This document shows, piece by piece, positions 35,284 through 48,049 of a stretch of DNA of 64,000 nt. The translations under genes and the position numbers were made by a program. The notes under the pieces were generated by a model. That model was not told the origin of the DNA, made no database searches, and saw only the letters and a list, made by a program, of their open reading frames with translations. The DNA is from Dipteris shenzhenensis (Eukaryota > Polypodiophyta > Polypodiopsida > Gleicheniales): NCBI GenBank assembly GCA_047967505.1, contig CM106539.1; one strand, 5' to 3'. Position 1 is the stretch's first letter. Each line of letters opens with the position of its first letter.

Positions 35284-35820
35284 CTTCTTGCAAAAATTAC
35301 ATTTGAACCCATTGTAAGACTTTTTCTTCTTGCCATGGCCCATTGTTAGCACGCCTACCCTCCAATCGATGTAGATGCACCCACTACTTTATTTTCCTTG
35401 ATGTTTCACTTTTCATCAATGGTGGCCAATTGTGTTATGATACTATGGATCTTCACTAATAATATCACTTAGCTTTTCATTTTCAAAAAATTTTAAACCA
35501 AACAATTTGACTTTGAGTGCAATATAGGAGTGCTTGCCACCTACTTCATAGAGCTAATCCCCAACTCATTCCATGCCATTTTTAATGGCATAGCTCTCAT
35601 CACCACATGAATGAGTTTGGTATGAACATTAAGAGCAATGCCAATTCTTGCTCTTCAATGTCATCTTCATCAATAGTGATGTTTATCTCTTTGTGCCCTT
35701 GACTTAGGGCCACAAATCTTTGTACATCAAGAGATACTTTACTTGGGTCTGCCAAGTATGGAAACCTTTACCATCAACAAATGGTTTAATATCCCCAAAT
35801 GGTATTTCCTTTGTTGACAT
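35284..35820 (-). pseudogene. Copia gag fragment D, interrupted at the zinc knuckle
   Basis: On the minus strand, MSTKEIPFGDIKPFVDGKGFHTW and QVKYLLMYKDLWP match the Copia gag N-terminus (the X-F-x-G-x-N-F-x-x-W pattern). Broken gag-like sequence continues to KKKKSYNGFKCNFCKK, the start of a CCHC knuckle, where the LTR at 35283 begins. The C-terminal half of the knuckle and all of pol are absent nearby. Confidence 0.7.
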
Positions 35821-35901
35821 TGTTTTTCTTTCACAAGCACCACAATGGAGACAAAGTGCAAAAAAAATATGGGAGTGAATAGCCAACAAATGCCACCACA
35901 A

Positions 35902-36985
35902 CCAACCCTTTCAATGCCTTGAAAATTGAGAAAAATAATATAGTCAACCACAAGGTTGACTTGCATTTAGAACCTTAGATAAGAGTTTGGCCTAAGGTTC
36001 TAAAATTTTGCCACAAGTTAGCCAATGGAAGGGTTCTAACTCCCTTATGAAAAAAGCCTTTCACAAGAAAAGAAACGAATGTTTGTAGAGGAAGACATCG
36101 CGGCTTGACACACTCTATCATGGGCAGAATCCCTTTCATTTGGAGACTTTCTAATATGAGCACACTAAGGTTCAATGACATGATACAATTTGGAGCTTTT
36201 TGTAACATATAGAGAGACAAAAGCACCTCCATGGCAAATTAGCAACATATGTTGTTCAAAAGAATAGTAGACTACTTTCTAAAAACCAAACATTAGCCTG
36301 AGAGATTATGTGGATGGATCGTCTCATTGTCTTAGAATAGTAGAGAACACAATAGTGGCATAGCATGGCCCTTTAAAGAAGCAAAAAGACCTTTGTTGAA
36401 CGAGCAATGAGAAGATTTAATAACCCAATTGCATCAAGTCTCTTATTTGGCAATGGAATAGAGGCCTAGCAATATATCCTTCCAAGAGAAATGGCAACTA
36501 TAAAAAATATCCAAAAAATGTTGACACAACGTAGCATAAGACCATATGAAATCGTGTGATGAAAAGACTATCTATTGGGACAACAAGCATCGATGTAGTA
36601 GTAGCTTGGAAAATGGACTCATGAACTACAATGGAAGTAAAACCTCCTTCTCAAAAACCATAGTTGTAATAGAACCCACTTCTTCAACAACAAGAGAATG
36701 CTCAAAATGCAACTGAAAAGACAAAGCACTACACTCAACCATTTATAAAAAACGTTGCAAGATATATTTTTAATCCCCCTATACAAATGTTGCACCAATA
36801 GTTGAATCTTTTAGGGACTCTGAGAGGTCTTCTAGTAGATTTAGAGCAACTCCCATCCAATATCAAATGCCATCATTAGAGCTCTTTTTTAAGAAAGCTT
36901 GCATGGCTTGGTGAGAAGATGAAGGGCAGCAAGCTGGACAAGGGAGAGCTACAAAGATGACAAAATGAGGAGGGAGAGAGACTAA
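35902..36985. other. No confident gene; leader of the LTR at 36999
   Basis: The part next to 36985 lies where the 5' leader of a minus-strand element should be. Minus-strand ORFs further down (about 36232-35975) show no domain. Confidence 0.4.
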
Positions 36986-37306
36986 GGCACTGATACCATG
37001 CTGGAACACATGGATTGAGATGCTCTATAAGAGAATTTTGAAACACTCAAAGAGGGTGGAAGCTCACAATGCAAGAGAAGGCTCTCAAGTGAAAACATGA
37101 GAGAGAGGGAACAAGAGAGACCAAGAGCTTATCCAACTTTTGGATTGGATTTCATTCCATACCACATACTCTAGATGTATGTGTACTTATACAAAAATAG
37201 GGATTAGGGTCCTCATCCTTTAATTCACAAGATTGCATCTCATTGGCTTGTCAATACCCACTCACCCATATACTCCCTTACTTACACTTAAAAGGGATTT
37301 ACAACA
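36986..37306 (-). repeat. LTR (36999-37306) with PBS, minus strand
   Basis: Minus-strand reading begins TGTTGTAAATCCC and ends GTTCCAGCA; immediately after it comes TGGTATCAGTGCC (plus 36986-36998), one base from the initiator-Met PBS core. This is the signature of a 5' LTR of a Copia-type element. The matching 3' LTR was not found. Confidence 0.75.
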
Positions 37307-37345
37307 CTTCTAGTAGTAGGGACTATTGATCTTATATGAGTTGTT

Positions 37346-37867
37346 GTGAGACCAGGTCGTATGGCCCACCAAGAAAGAGCAACATTTATCATTTTTATCA
37401 CAGATGCACAACGGGATGCATTGTATGTCAATTTAAGATATACATCTAGAGGACTGATTGGAAAGTTATTGCGTGGTATGGTTATGTGGTACAAGCATAA
37501 TTATATATGTGGCATTGGCATCCAGGCCTTGCAACCCATGATGGTTGCATTTGTGCATAGGGGTGACAATCCATCATTCAAAGCTCTCCAAAAGACTCTT
37601 TGGCTCTTTTTCCAAGAGAGAGAAACATTAAAAATCCAACACTTTTCTCTTGAATATTGGTGTCCAAAGCACCCTTCCTTGATAGAAGACATGGTCGACC
37701 CTTACTAGAGAAAGGTTTGAGGAAGGAATGTGGCACTATTTGGAATGGGTTTATCTATAGAGGCACTACTACGAAAGGGTCCTGAGGTGATTATCATTGA
37801 TGCTCCACATTGGATATTGTACTTTGGTACTTACTTCAATTGCATACCTACATTCAAGGATGAAGAG
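37346..37867 (+). pseudogene. Unknown intronless ORF, about 170 codons, with stops
   Basis: One frame is coherent from 37346 to about 37895, broken only by TAG at 37706 and TGA near 37718. It reads LYVNLRYTSRGLIGKLL, FVHRGDNPSFKALQKTLW and later EALLRKGPEVIIIDAPHWILYF, ending in an acidic tail. I do not recognise the family. An acidic, Ser-rich overlapping ORF (37797-38003) is probably a shadow or an alternative tail. Confidence 0.35.
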
Positions 37868-38003
37868 GAAGAGATCAAACAAGGACAAGAGTGAAGAAGT
37901 CATAGAGGACTCGGCATCTCTTGAATTTAAGGATAGTAACTCTACATCTAATGAATCTAAGGATAGTATATCTTCAATAGAGGACACACATATGGAATTA
38001 TAA

Positions 38004-40500
38004 CACACAAAGAGGCTAATTGATGAAAGATTGTAGCCCACTTCTCATTATGGAAGTAGCAGCAAGGAAGCAAGTAAAAGTGTTGCAAAAGCAAAGGAAA
38101 GCTAATGGAGGAACACTAAGTCTCCCCAGGTTGCACTATGGCTAAACCTGATGTTGTCTACTACACTAAGGACCGCACTGATGCATAAATGTCCTCATGC
38201 CAAGGAATGATCTGCTGATCGAAAGAGGTGGTGGTGATATCTGGGTCCAAGGGTGGTGCAATGTGGCATAACTAACGCAATGCTAGACAGTCTTGTAGAC
38301 TAAAGTGCTGATCTGAACTGAAGATGGAAACTGTGTCCATGGTATGCTCTGTGTCAAGGTGAAAGCATCAGTGATGGATGCTGGAATGGAATCACCTAAG
38401 GAGTTGAATTCATTGTGGCATGAATCTCTGCATGCGGAAAAAGATGTGAGTGCCTCGTACTGAGGACTTACCTATGGAATAATTGCATGATCACTGGTGA
38501 ACTCCTGCTATGTATCTGCATCTGATGTGATAGTAAATGGAGTTGGATTCATGCATGAAAGTGATGGCTTTATATCATTGTAATCAGACTGTGTTGATGT
38601 AGATGAGACTACCTCATGTTGAGAGCTAACCATCAAAGTGCCTCATGCTGAGGGCTACTAAGGGCTTACCATTAAATGTGCATGATCAAAAACTATGGGT
38701 TGATCCATGCTAGCATGTGGAACATTTGTGTCCAATCGCTCAAAGACCAATGAGGCTCGAGTCATCGTCATAAACTGGTACATACCATGTGGCAATAAAT
38801 GGACAAAGAAGAATAACTTGATGCTGGAGGCAACAATCTGGTGCTCTATGCAAGAGGCTTACCCGTGTACCTATGAGAGTGTCTACCCATGAGAACACTA
38901 TGTGTGAGCTGCCAGTAGGGGGTTTTCGCTAAACTATCAAAACCAACTCATGTGAGAACTGTGTATGCTAAGGATCAAGCCTATAACAAAGTGATGACAA
39001 CTGTGTGTCGGGCATAGCCAAGAGGTTGTATAAGTCTAATGTATGTGTGCAAGAACCAATGCCAAAAAAGAGTCAAGAATGTGTGGCTTTGCATGGGTGG
39101 CATGTGTCTGCAAGATGAATGCAACATCTAAGAAGGAAAAAGCCAAGAGTACTGAACTATTGTCAGATGTGTGAATGTGTACACCGATGATAGAATCGAA
39201 GGGACTAACGCTAGTGGGAAGTAACTGGGTAATGTGGCAATGGTTGACTTGGATTGGTGGAGTTGGATCTCCTCTAGAGCTAAGCTAGTCTATAGCTATA
39301 CTACACATTGAAGTAACAAGTACAGCAAATATAGCTAGAATACATGTCAAAGCATCAAATACAACAAGTAAATTTTATCTAGATTCATTTTATGTGTTGG
39401 TTACACTGTAATGGATCAAGAGGTGGTTCCAATGATGAGTAATTGATTATGCTGACCTGTGCATAAGTCAAAAGGCGAATTTGAGGTGCTCAGCATGTAG
39501 AGCATGATCTAGCAATCTTTTTTGCTTTTTGGATCACGTCCAAATTCCACTTGGAGCAAAAGTTATGGCTCTCGAAAGGATGGCCAATTTTTTATCCCAA
39601 GAGGGTGATCAAAATGATGATGTGTCATGGAGGTGGCCAAGTGAGGATATGGCACTATGGGTCACATGTTGTGTGTAGTGTGAGCTTAGAAGGCATTGTG
39701 CCTAGGTGGCAGCTTGGTGCATAGGTGTAGCTGTGAAGAGGCAAGTGTGCCTAGAAGGCACTGATGATGTGGCACTACCACATGGGCAGCTAAGCTGGCA
39801 AACTACTGAGGTGGCCATATCTGGTATGTAGTCAAGTTAACCATGGTCACATATAACCATGGTGAACTCAACCAGGGTGATGTGGCAATCTAGGTCAAAG
39901 ATGGCATGGCACTAAGAAGTGATGTGGCAATGTGGCCCGATGCTGACGTGGTAGAGGGAATAGTCTACTGGGTGTGGCACACTGGATGAGCTAATGGGTG
40001 GAAGCCACTTGAGTCGTGAAGAGCCAAGTCACCTTTGAGTTGTAGGGGTCACATGAGATGTTGGACATGAGCGTTGAGGCCATAGAGGCTTATTGCACTA
40101 TGCCATGTGGGTCAGTCAAAATAGGAGATTGTGCCTCTGTATGTTGTTGAAGCAAGTCGTTTGCTTTGTTGTGGTAAAGACCTATATCTCTCTTCACAAA
40201 TTATATATCTCCTTCTCAAAGAATAGGAAAGAAAATGTGTCTCTTAAAGAATGAACTCACAACAAAGTCCCATAATATCTCTCTCTCTTTCTCTTGAATC
40301 TCTTGAAGAGAAGAATGAAAACCTTGCAAGAAATTCTCAAAGCACAAAGAACCAAAATGAACAAAAATCTCTCACATAAATGGAATTTCTCTCAAAAAAC
40401 AAAATGAACATATCTTAATCTCCATAGCTCGAAATCACGAGCTTTCTAATGCAAATTAGAGATAGAGAAAAGTTCTACAATGAGAGCTAAAGTAGATATA
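38004..40500. other. No recognisable gene
   Basis: Rich in atg/tgtggca words; 39600-40050 carries many gtggcac and gatgtggc repeats. No ORF of note on either strand. Confidence 0.5.
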
Positions 40501-40509
40501 GAGATACCT

Positions 40510-40800
40510 TAAGGGGAGGTATTGTCACCTCAATGAAGCATGCCTTGACGGAACAAGGGCTTTCACTCTCTCAAACACAAACTCTCTCAATGGAAGATGC
40601 CTCATGGAAGGAGGGCTTGACACCGATGAAGGGAGTGGGAGCACCATCGGCTCTGATACCATGATAGTAGAAGCGAGAGAGGGAGAGAGAGAGAGAGACA
40701 GGATTGCACACGATATAGCTACATGTACACTAAGTTGTATTGAACATAACATGAAGATATACATGTGAACCCCTTAGGGTTAGGGTTAGGAATAGGGTAT
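40510..40800 (-). repeat. Copia-type LTR end, exact PBS and leader, minus strand
   Basis: The minus strand shows TGGTATCAGAGC (plus 40650-40661), an exact initiator-Met PBS, directly after an LTR end CTACTATCA. Inside the LTR are a CT-rich run (GA at 40676-40698 on plus) and aaccctaaccctaaggggt. Leader sequence follows down to about 40510. The LTR start was not found. Confidence 0.7.
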
Positions 40801-40823
40801 AGTTTGATTTAGTCTTGTAATGA

Positions 40824-41260
40824 TGAATATTGACTTGCAAGATGGTGTATATGTACACCACCTCTGAAAGGACTCTTATCTTCTCATGTTTGTAGGGACC
40901 AAAATTACTCTATGCAAGTGGGGTGTGAAGTATTGGCTTTATTATTACGTTTTAATACTTTAATGTGGAGAATATTAACTTGCAAGATGTTGTCTATGTA
41001 TAGCATCTCTTTGAGAGAAATCTTGTCTTCTCATGTGTCTAAGATCAAAATTACTCTATGTAAGAGAGTGCGTAAAGTATTGGATTAATTATTTTGTTCT
41101 AATATTTTAGTGGTGAATATTAACTTGCAAGAAGCTATATATATATATCACATCTCTATCTCACCGCCTCTCTATCCCTATCTCAATAACACTTATTTTT
41201 TCATTGTTTACTCTATGCAAGTGGGTGTATAATTTTTCAAGCAATATTGCAATATTATAT
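40824..41260. repeat. Three-copy tandem repeat, about 146 bp
   Basis: gaatatt-acttgcaaga begins units at 40824, 40970 and 41115; all contain cttctcatg and actctatg-aag. Moderately diverged and non-coding. Confidence 0.88.
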
Positions 41261-42908
41261 ATGGGATAAAAAACAATGTTTTTGATTAGTAGTTAATTTG
41301 CTTGGTGAAAGTTGCCATTTTGGAGTGTGTAATTAAGGTAAAGCAACAATAATTGGAAGCATTTTCATAATTCTTTGCCTTGAGTGATTTATCATTGACA
41401 TTTTCAAAGGCGTTCTTTTTCACACAAGCAAACACATGATATTTTTCAAAGGCATTCTTTTTCACACAAGCAATGGTGCCAAAATATTGTCCCTTCTTCT
41501 TTCATTTTGAATCTAAGGGATTTGGTCACCTACAGTTATGTCATTGCTTGTTGTAGTATAGGCCTTGGGTTGTATTTTGGTGAGAGCTGTAGGCTAAACC
41601 ATGAAAAGTGGTTCTTATATGAGCTTAGGTGAAAAAAAAGTATTGATCACAAGGTTGAATGGACATTCTCACCTCCATAGGGGCTCAAGGATTTAGGAGG
41701 AGGATAGAGTTGAGAAATATAACTAGGGATTTAAGGTTTGAGAGAGAGTTGCAGGGTTTAGGAAAATGTAGAGTTGAGAAGTGGAGAGCTACTCTCCTTC
41801 ACGAATTCATGGGGTCAAGGGTTGAGGAGGAGTCAACAAGGATGAGAAGGAGGAGGAGAAGGAAGGAGAATGAGAGATTTCAATGTTAGAGCATGCTATC
41901 ACACGTTGATAGTATTGAGGGAGCATGGCTACAAGGAGAACGAGCACATGAATACAAAAGTGAACTAAACATTGAATGCCAAAGAGTGTGGGGTTCATTC
42001 CATGACATATTTATACATATTTTGAGATCTTATCTCTCTGCATATAGGAATTGTACAACTTTCTCTCTATGTGTGGAAGAATTGCATGTAGGATTCACAT
42101 GTATTTCTCTCTAGAATAGTAGGACTTGCTCTCTCTGCATGCAAGAATATCATGACTTCTCTCAATGTAAGAATTGCATGTAAGATTCACGTGACTTTCT
42201 CTCCTTACATGAAAGAGATATCTAAGAGGTTATTCTTAGAGTTAAAATTTAAAAGTACACCCAACTATTCCCTAGAGAATTTTTACTATCCCTATCCTAT
42301 TAGATCTTTCTAATATGCTTGCAAGCTTAAGTTATTACAAGTGGAGGTTTGCTCTACTCTATATGCATAGTTTAAACAATTTACTAATGCTTAGGACCTT
42401 ATTGACTCAAGGTTTATATGTGGTAATGTAAGCCATATGGGTTTTCAAATGGTAGTATATGCACCAGTAAATGATTCAATGTATATGTATGAGAATTTTG
42501 GTTTGTTTCATGGGTCATAGGGTGCTTTATAATAAATATCTTGGAGGGCCCATCATAGGTTGCTCAAAATCAAGCTAAGACCTTTTGTTTGGACTTAATA
42601 TGATGACAGCACTAGGTTACTTGAAACTTCACAAATATACTTAATGATTAGGCTCCATACTCAAGCTCCATGTTGTCTTAATTTAATTGCTAAAGACTTT
42701 TTTACATATTATGGAAATCACATTTGTCTTGTACTATGGTTGTAATTGTGTGTTGTAGCCTTGGATGGATGCTAATAGTAGACCCACCCTTAGATCATTT
42801 GTATGGATTGAATGTGTTGAATGTTTTGTAAACCTCCATACATACAATTTTCTTATAAATACTGTTGGGGATGCTATTGAATAATTTTCCATTACATATT
42901 TATTTATT
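41261..42908. other. No recognisable gene; one 43-bp duplication
   Basis: tttcaaaggc-ttctttttcacacaagcaa occurs near 41401 and 41444. The basic ORF at 41659-41889 is a purine-rich artefact. Confidence 0.5.
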
Positions 42909-42934
42909 TATGTGTGTGTGTGTGTGTGTGTGTA
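42909..42934. repeat. (TG)n microsatellite
   Basis: About 24 bp of TG directly abutting the 3' LTR end of the Gypsy element. Confidence 0.9.
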
Positions 42935-43846
42935 CTATTAGCCAGAAAAGAAATCAAGACAAGAGGCTAGAGGATAGGTATGGTGCTGCTCGAGGGCCAT
43001 AGAGGGATAGGGAACGTGAGGGGAGGAGCATTAACATGGGTGGGGAAAAGGGATTAAGAGGGGAGGGAAAGAAGAGGGAGACTATGGCACAAGGGGAGAG
43101 AGAGAGGGGAAAGAGGAGTATGTACATGGGTGGAGGAGGAATGTAGAGATGGAGACATCAAGGGAAGAGGGTCATGCTTTATTTGAAAGAAAGGATGAGA
43201 GGGAAATATCAAAGTACTAGCTAGGTGGCTTTACAAGAATGAGCGTGTTCCATCAAGGAATAGCCCCCTCCTTTTATAGCCAAGAGAGGGGGTCTCTCCC
43301 AATAAATGCATCCTCCCACATGCATGGTGTGTATGGAAGAGTCTCCCATGTGGGTTAGGTGGTTACGCACTCTCAATTGTGTGTGATAATGCTTGGCCAC
43401 ATTTTTCCACATATATCAACTCCCATATCCCAAGTCTATGATACTCCCTTGGTCTCTTCCCAATTTTATAATACGTTCAAACATCTAGGAGGACAAGTGG
43501 AGGGTTGGCATAAGGAATCTTACCACCTCATCCTACTTTCCCCATTATTTAACTTGCACTCTTGGACCTTCTATACCTCCCCCACATGGGCCTATCCTAC
43601 ATGGAGGGAATAACCCAATATAATATCCATCTCCACCTATTTTATATTACTTCTCCCATGGACTTTGGACCATATCTCACTAAATGTAGCCTAGGTGGAG
43701 GGGTGGCACATGGAGGAGCCATGCCACCTTACATTTTATAATATTACTACCATGGATTATGTACATCACACCTTATACTATTGCCACACATACAAGCACA
43801 GACTCATATTTATGCCTTTTTACTTTGGTCAAATTTATCCATAACA
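42935..43846 (-). repeat. Gypsy 3' LTR
   Basis: 912 bp, from TGTTATGGATAAATTTGACC on the minus strand to GGCTAATAG. A TATA box (gctataaaagg on minus, plus about 43271-43281) is present. It lacks an 81-bp block found in the 5' LTR. The 3' terminus does not end in CA, so it may be slightly eroded. Confidence 0.93.
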
Positions 43847-43858
43847 GCTCCCCCCCAG
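43847..43858 (-). other. Gypsy polypurine tract
   Basis: CCTGGGGGGGAGC on the minus strand directly precedes the 3' LTR start, the site for plus-strand DNA priming. Confidence 0.85.
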
Positions 43859-43869
43859 GCAAGGAATGC

Positions 43870-44699
43870 ACAGCATTTCCATGCCATCACACACAAAGAA
43901 GGGCTTTAGATAACGCTTGTTGATCACCTTCTTGCCATATGACTCATGCAGCTCCTGAACTTGTACAGACCCATTGCTACATTCCTTGATGACTTTGTAT
44001 GGACCGGTTCATAGTGGCAGAAACTTCTTATCCATTTGGTGGTCCAATCGATTATCAAAGAATAGCACAACATCCCCCTCAGCAAAGTGTCTTTCCCATC
44101 CCTTGCGAATCTTAGCATCCAAGCGGGGCCTTTTGTCGATTCTTTTGGATCTCTGTTTGGTGTAGTGCAAGGCGTTGGGTTTCACCTAACTTCTTAAGTT
44201 GTACCAATCTGGCCTCTACATGTTCATCTTCTGTCATCCTCTGTTCTTGTGCCAAGGCCAAAATCTCTATCTCTAGTGGTAAAACTGCCTCAGTACCATA
44301 CACTAACTCAAAAGGAATGTGACCTGTAGATGTTTTATGAGTGATGTTGTAAGCCCACATGGCTTTAGTGACCTTCTGATCCCACTGGCTCCTGTTCCTT
44401 ATGGCCATTTTTCCCATGGATTTACAAAGGAGGCCATTGGTCTACTCTGTTTGACCCATGGATGCTGGATAATAGATGCTAGAAGTGCAATGATCAATAC
44501 CCATGCGATCCATGAGCAATTCCACTGCTTCATTTAAGAATGGACTCCCATGGTCAGATATTATTTCCATGGGTGTCCCAAACCTTATGCAGATACGTTC
44601 AAATATGAAATTTGAAACTGCCTTACCATTTGCAGTGGGGAGGGCAATAGCTTCAGCCCACTTAGTGACATACTGAGTGGTTAGGATACATGAACCGAT
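43870..44699 (-). pseudogene. Gypsy integrase, N-terminally deleted
   Basis: The minus strand reads VTKWAEAIALPTANGKAV, IISDHGSPFLN (catalytic Asp) and SIYYPASMGQTE (catalytic Glu) followed directly by a stop, then AYNITHKTSTGHIPFELVYG and a C-terminal GPYKVI-type motif. The zinc-binding HHCC domain and the first catalytic Asp are missing; the sequence joins RNase H debris near 44700. No chromodomain follows. The last part (about 44118-43870) is in another frame. Confidence 0.88.
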
Positions 44700-46649
44700 C
44701 CTCCCCTTGCTGGAGAAGAATACCCGCTAGAGTGTGCTCACCAAACCCAGGATTGATATAGAAAGTCTTTGACCAATCAGGATTGCATAGAATGGATTCT
44801 AAAGCCCAGAGCACTCTTGATTTCTACAAACCCATGATCATAATCCTCATCCCAAGAGAAATCAACTCCATCTCTTAATAGCATAGTCATGGGTCGCGTC
44901 AAAGCAGCATATTGATCAATGAAGCGGCGATAGTATCCTGCTAGATTGACAAATGAGCATACCTGATGTTTGGTTGTTGGCGGGGAGAGCTTGAGGATAG
45001 CTTCTACCTTCTCAGGGTCAGGCTTGATGCCCTCAGATGAGACAATATGTCCCGGTAACCTCCCTTGAGTGGCTCCAATGGTGCATTTCTTAGGGTTGAG
45101 ACTGCCATTCGCATCATTGACCCTTTGGAAGGCCAACCTAATCTTCATGACATGCTCCTTACATGACGAGAATATATACAAATCATCTAAAAACACCTCC
45201 AAGAAATCCCCCAAATAAGGAGCAAACATCATCTGCATAAATGTTTGAAAGGTAGCAAGAGCATTGGTGAGGCCAAATGGCATTACTTTGAATGCAAATG
45301 TCCCCCAAGGTGTGGCAAATATGGTTTTAAGCACATCTTCTTCGGCAATTCTGATTTGATAAAACCTAGAGTAACCATCACAGAAAGTATACATCTCATG
45401 ACCACCTACCTTCTCAAGAATGAGGTCTTGAAAGGGTAGAGGATGATGGTCCCTCTTGGTGGCTGCATTGAGTTTCTTATAGTCAATGCAGACCCGCCAC
45501 TTGTTTTTCTTTGGGATGACTAATACTGGTGAAACCCATTCAGTATTGTGAATCGAAACAATAAACCCAGCTTCTACAAGCTTTTGCAACTCTGAGCACA
45601 AAGCATTGATCTGTAGGGGCCCTAATCTCTGAAACTTCTGAGCCACTGGTTTAGCGTCAGGCTTTAGCTCTATCTTGTGTTCTATGGCAGTCACATGGCG
45701 AAGGTGGTGGTAGCTAGTTGTAAAGAGGTCAGGGAAACCTTTGAACATTTCTAGAAACTCATCTTTCTCACTTGGAGTGAGGTCTAGGGAAAGCATAGAT
45801 TCAAGCTGTTGAGGACTAGTTGTTACCTTTTCTATAGGTAGCGGGGTTGGAGACACCCCCATCATGTAAACTTCCTCATCTGAGAACTCCTCCCCCCCGT
45901 CTGATCCTTCCATTGATTCAGACACCGAGGATGAGAGAGTATCAATGTCTTGCTCCTCTTCTTCTTCTGGTTTCGTGGCACCTGGTTGCACCGGGATCTT
46001 CTCCTTAGAAGCACCAAAAGACATGGGTCCTGTCTTCCAATAGCTGACTACATCACTCTCTCAACCATGGTCTCCCGAGTATGGCTAGGTAACTCCTTCC
46101 TATATCTTTGATGTCCACTACATAGAAATTGATGGTGGTGGTCAACCCATTGATAGTGATGGGCAAATCCTCAATGACTCCCAGGGTGGCGAGTCACCGA
46201 CCATTTGCTACCTTGATTCGAGTGGAGGAATGCCTTGTGCATTTCAAATTCAATTTCTTCATGATTCGGGGCACCATGATATTACATGCAGCTCCCCCAT
46301 CAACACACACATTTTTGACACAACAATTATCTATGATGACATCTACTGTATGTGGGTGCCAATCGATTTCTTCAGAGATAGAAGAGACCTCTCGTACCTT
46401 TCCCTTTTTCTTGCTCCTCCTTGTTGAGAGCCCTTACTGCACCTCATGTCTCACCTTAGGGCTTAATGCTATTAGTTGAGGGAGCGTGATGCTCAAAGAC
46501 CGATGAGTAAGGTCCTGAATGACCAAATAGTCCTCTTGCCCTAAGCCGATGGGAAAATCCGAGGGCGACCACTTACTCCTGCGGGATCTTTTAGTCTTCT
46601 CTATTGGTGGGTCTGCCATCTCAGCATCTGAGGGCTTTGAGAAGGACAC
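44700..46649 (-). pseudogene. Gypsy protease and reverse transcriptase with truncated RNase H
   Basis: Protease: VDGGAACNIMV near 46310-46270, then a broken linker. RT: one 415-codon ORF at 46024-44777 begins with a long acidic linker, then HKIELKPDAKPVAQ, GFIVSIHNTEWVSPVLVIPKK, VCIDYKKLN, FATPWGTFAFKVMPFGLTNA and the catalytic VFLDD at about 45196-45182 (YxDD equivalent). NLAGYYRRFI and FSWDEDY mark the RT thumb/connection. RNase H is represented only by a start (NPDWSKTFYIN, LAGILLQQ) before a junction to integrase at about 44700, so its catalytic core is deleted. Confidence 0.92.
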
Positions 46650-46699
46650 CTTCTTCCTGGGGCCGCCCGGGGTCCACGGTTTAGAGAGGGGTCTGATGT

Positions 46700-47773
46700 G
46701 GTATGACTTCTTTTCCTGAGGTCAAGGATCTCTACATCAGAATCCTCATAGCCTAGTTCACTTAGAAGATTCATCCTTGGAATATTGGGACATTCCATGC
46801 GATAATGACTCCTTCTGGTGGCACTCATAGCACACAACATTGGCACGTTCTCTTGGAGGGCGATTGGATTGCTTTCTGATGCCCACCATCTCAAGCCGAA
46901 GATCATTCAGGGCCTTGGCTAGGTCATTGACTCTGGGTTCTTTTGCAAGAGGGGCCTCTTTAGCTAGAGGGGCCGAGGGAGTAGAAAGGAGGGGGGCTTG
47001 TGGGCGAGGCTGGGAAAATCTTCCAGGCGGAGGGTGAGGATATACACCTTGTTGAGGGTAAGCATCTAAGGGAGGACCATACATTTGAGGTGGAGGCAGT
47101 GGATACATCCCTGATGGGGGTGGGAGTATGCCCCTAGGGTGGAACCCCCAGGTTGTTGTTGCTAGAGCAGAGGGGGTTGTGGAGGGACAATCATCTTCTT
47201 TGAAGTGGGGTCAGCAGACTGAACTTTATCAAACTTTTGAGCAATCTCATGTGCTAGCACCATAGTTTCTAGATTCTCCCATTTAAGCTTGAGGCGGAAT
47301 TCGTCACTTGCTCCTGCTACAAGGTAGCCCAACACATGTTGAGTCATTCCAGCTCAAAATTTGGCATTGTCCTCCTGTGTGCCAATTAAACGGTCCAGGA
47401 GAACGGCCGCTTGATCCACATATCGACGCGCCATCTCACCTTCTAACTGCTTCAAGTTTTCCACCTATAGGTACACATTCTTCGGCTCCTCTTCTTTACT
47501 GAAATACTCAATCATCACTGCTGTCAACCTTGGCCAGCTTTGGCAAACGTCTTCGGTCTGCTTCTCATACCACACTTGAGCCAAACCCTCTAGAAATGTG
47601 GGAAGAACCAACAGCCATTTGTCTTCAGTAAGAAAGTTGAGAGAAACACAATGGCGCTTGAAGGCCACAAGATACTCATTTGTATTTTCTTCAACCCATC
47701 CACAAAACATGGGAATGTCAGCCATGCTTGAAAAATGGAAAAGAGAGCCGAAATGAGGCTTATCTATTGGCAA
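46700..47773 (-). pseudogene. Gypsy gag
   Basis: The minus strand begins MPIDKPHF...MADIPMF at 47773. A gag core follows (YLVAFKRHCVSLNF, LPTFLEGLAQVWYEK, MIEYFSKEEEPKNVY), then in the same frame LLDRLIGTQEDN and VLGYLVAGASDEFRLKL after stops near 47466 and 47350. A Pro-rich linker in another frame (47108-46900) leads to a CCHC knuckle, VVCYECHQK...HYRMECP, broken by a 1-2 base insertion near 46800. Its product would coat the RNA and assemble particles. Confidence 0.88.
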
Positions 47774-48049
47774 ACAATGGAAAGAGGTAGCTTGAACTAA
47801 AAATCAGGTGAAGATACATCCACAAAGCACACATAGCAGGGTAGGGTGTGACTAGTGTACTGTGAAATACTACACGGGAAGAATCTTCAGCATAGAATAG
47901 CACATAGACAATCTTAAAAGGACCAACCCTCATGATATCACATCCATCTTTACAAGCGAGTGTTAGAGACACGGTGCTGCATGAGGTTGTTCATCAAGGC
48001 AAACAAGAATGCCATGACAAATGTCAACAGTTGGAGAGCTTGCACATCA

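Noticed and set aside
43221-43412. 63-codon minus ORF, repeated at 49783-49974
   Set aside because: It lies wholly within the Gypsy LTRs; conservation reflects LTR identity, not coding.
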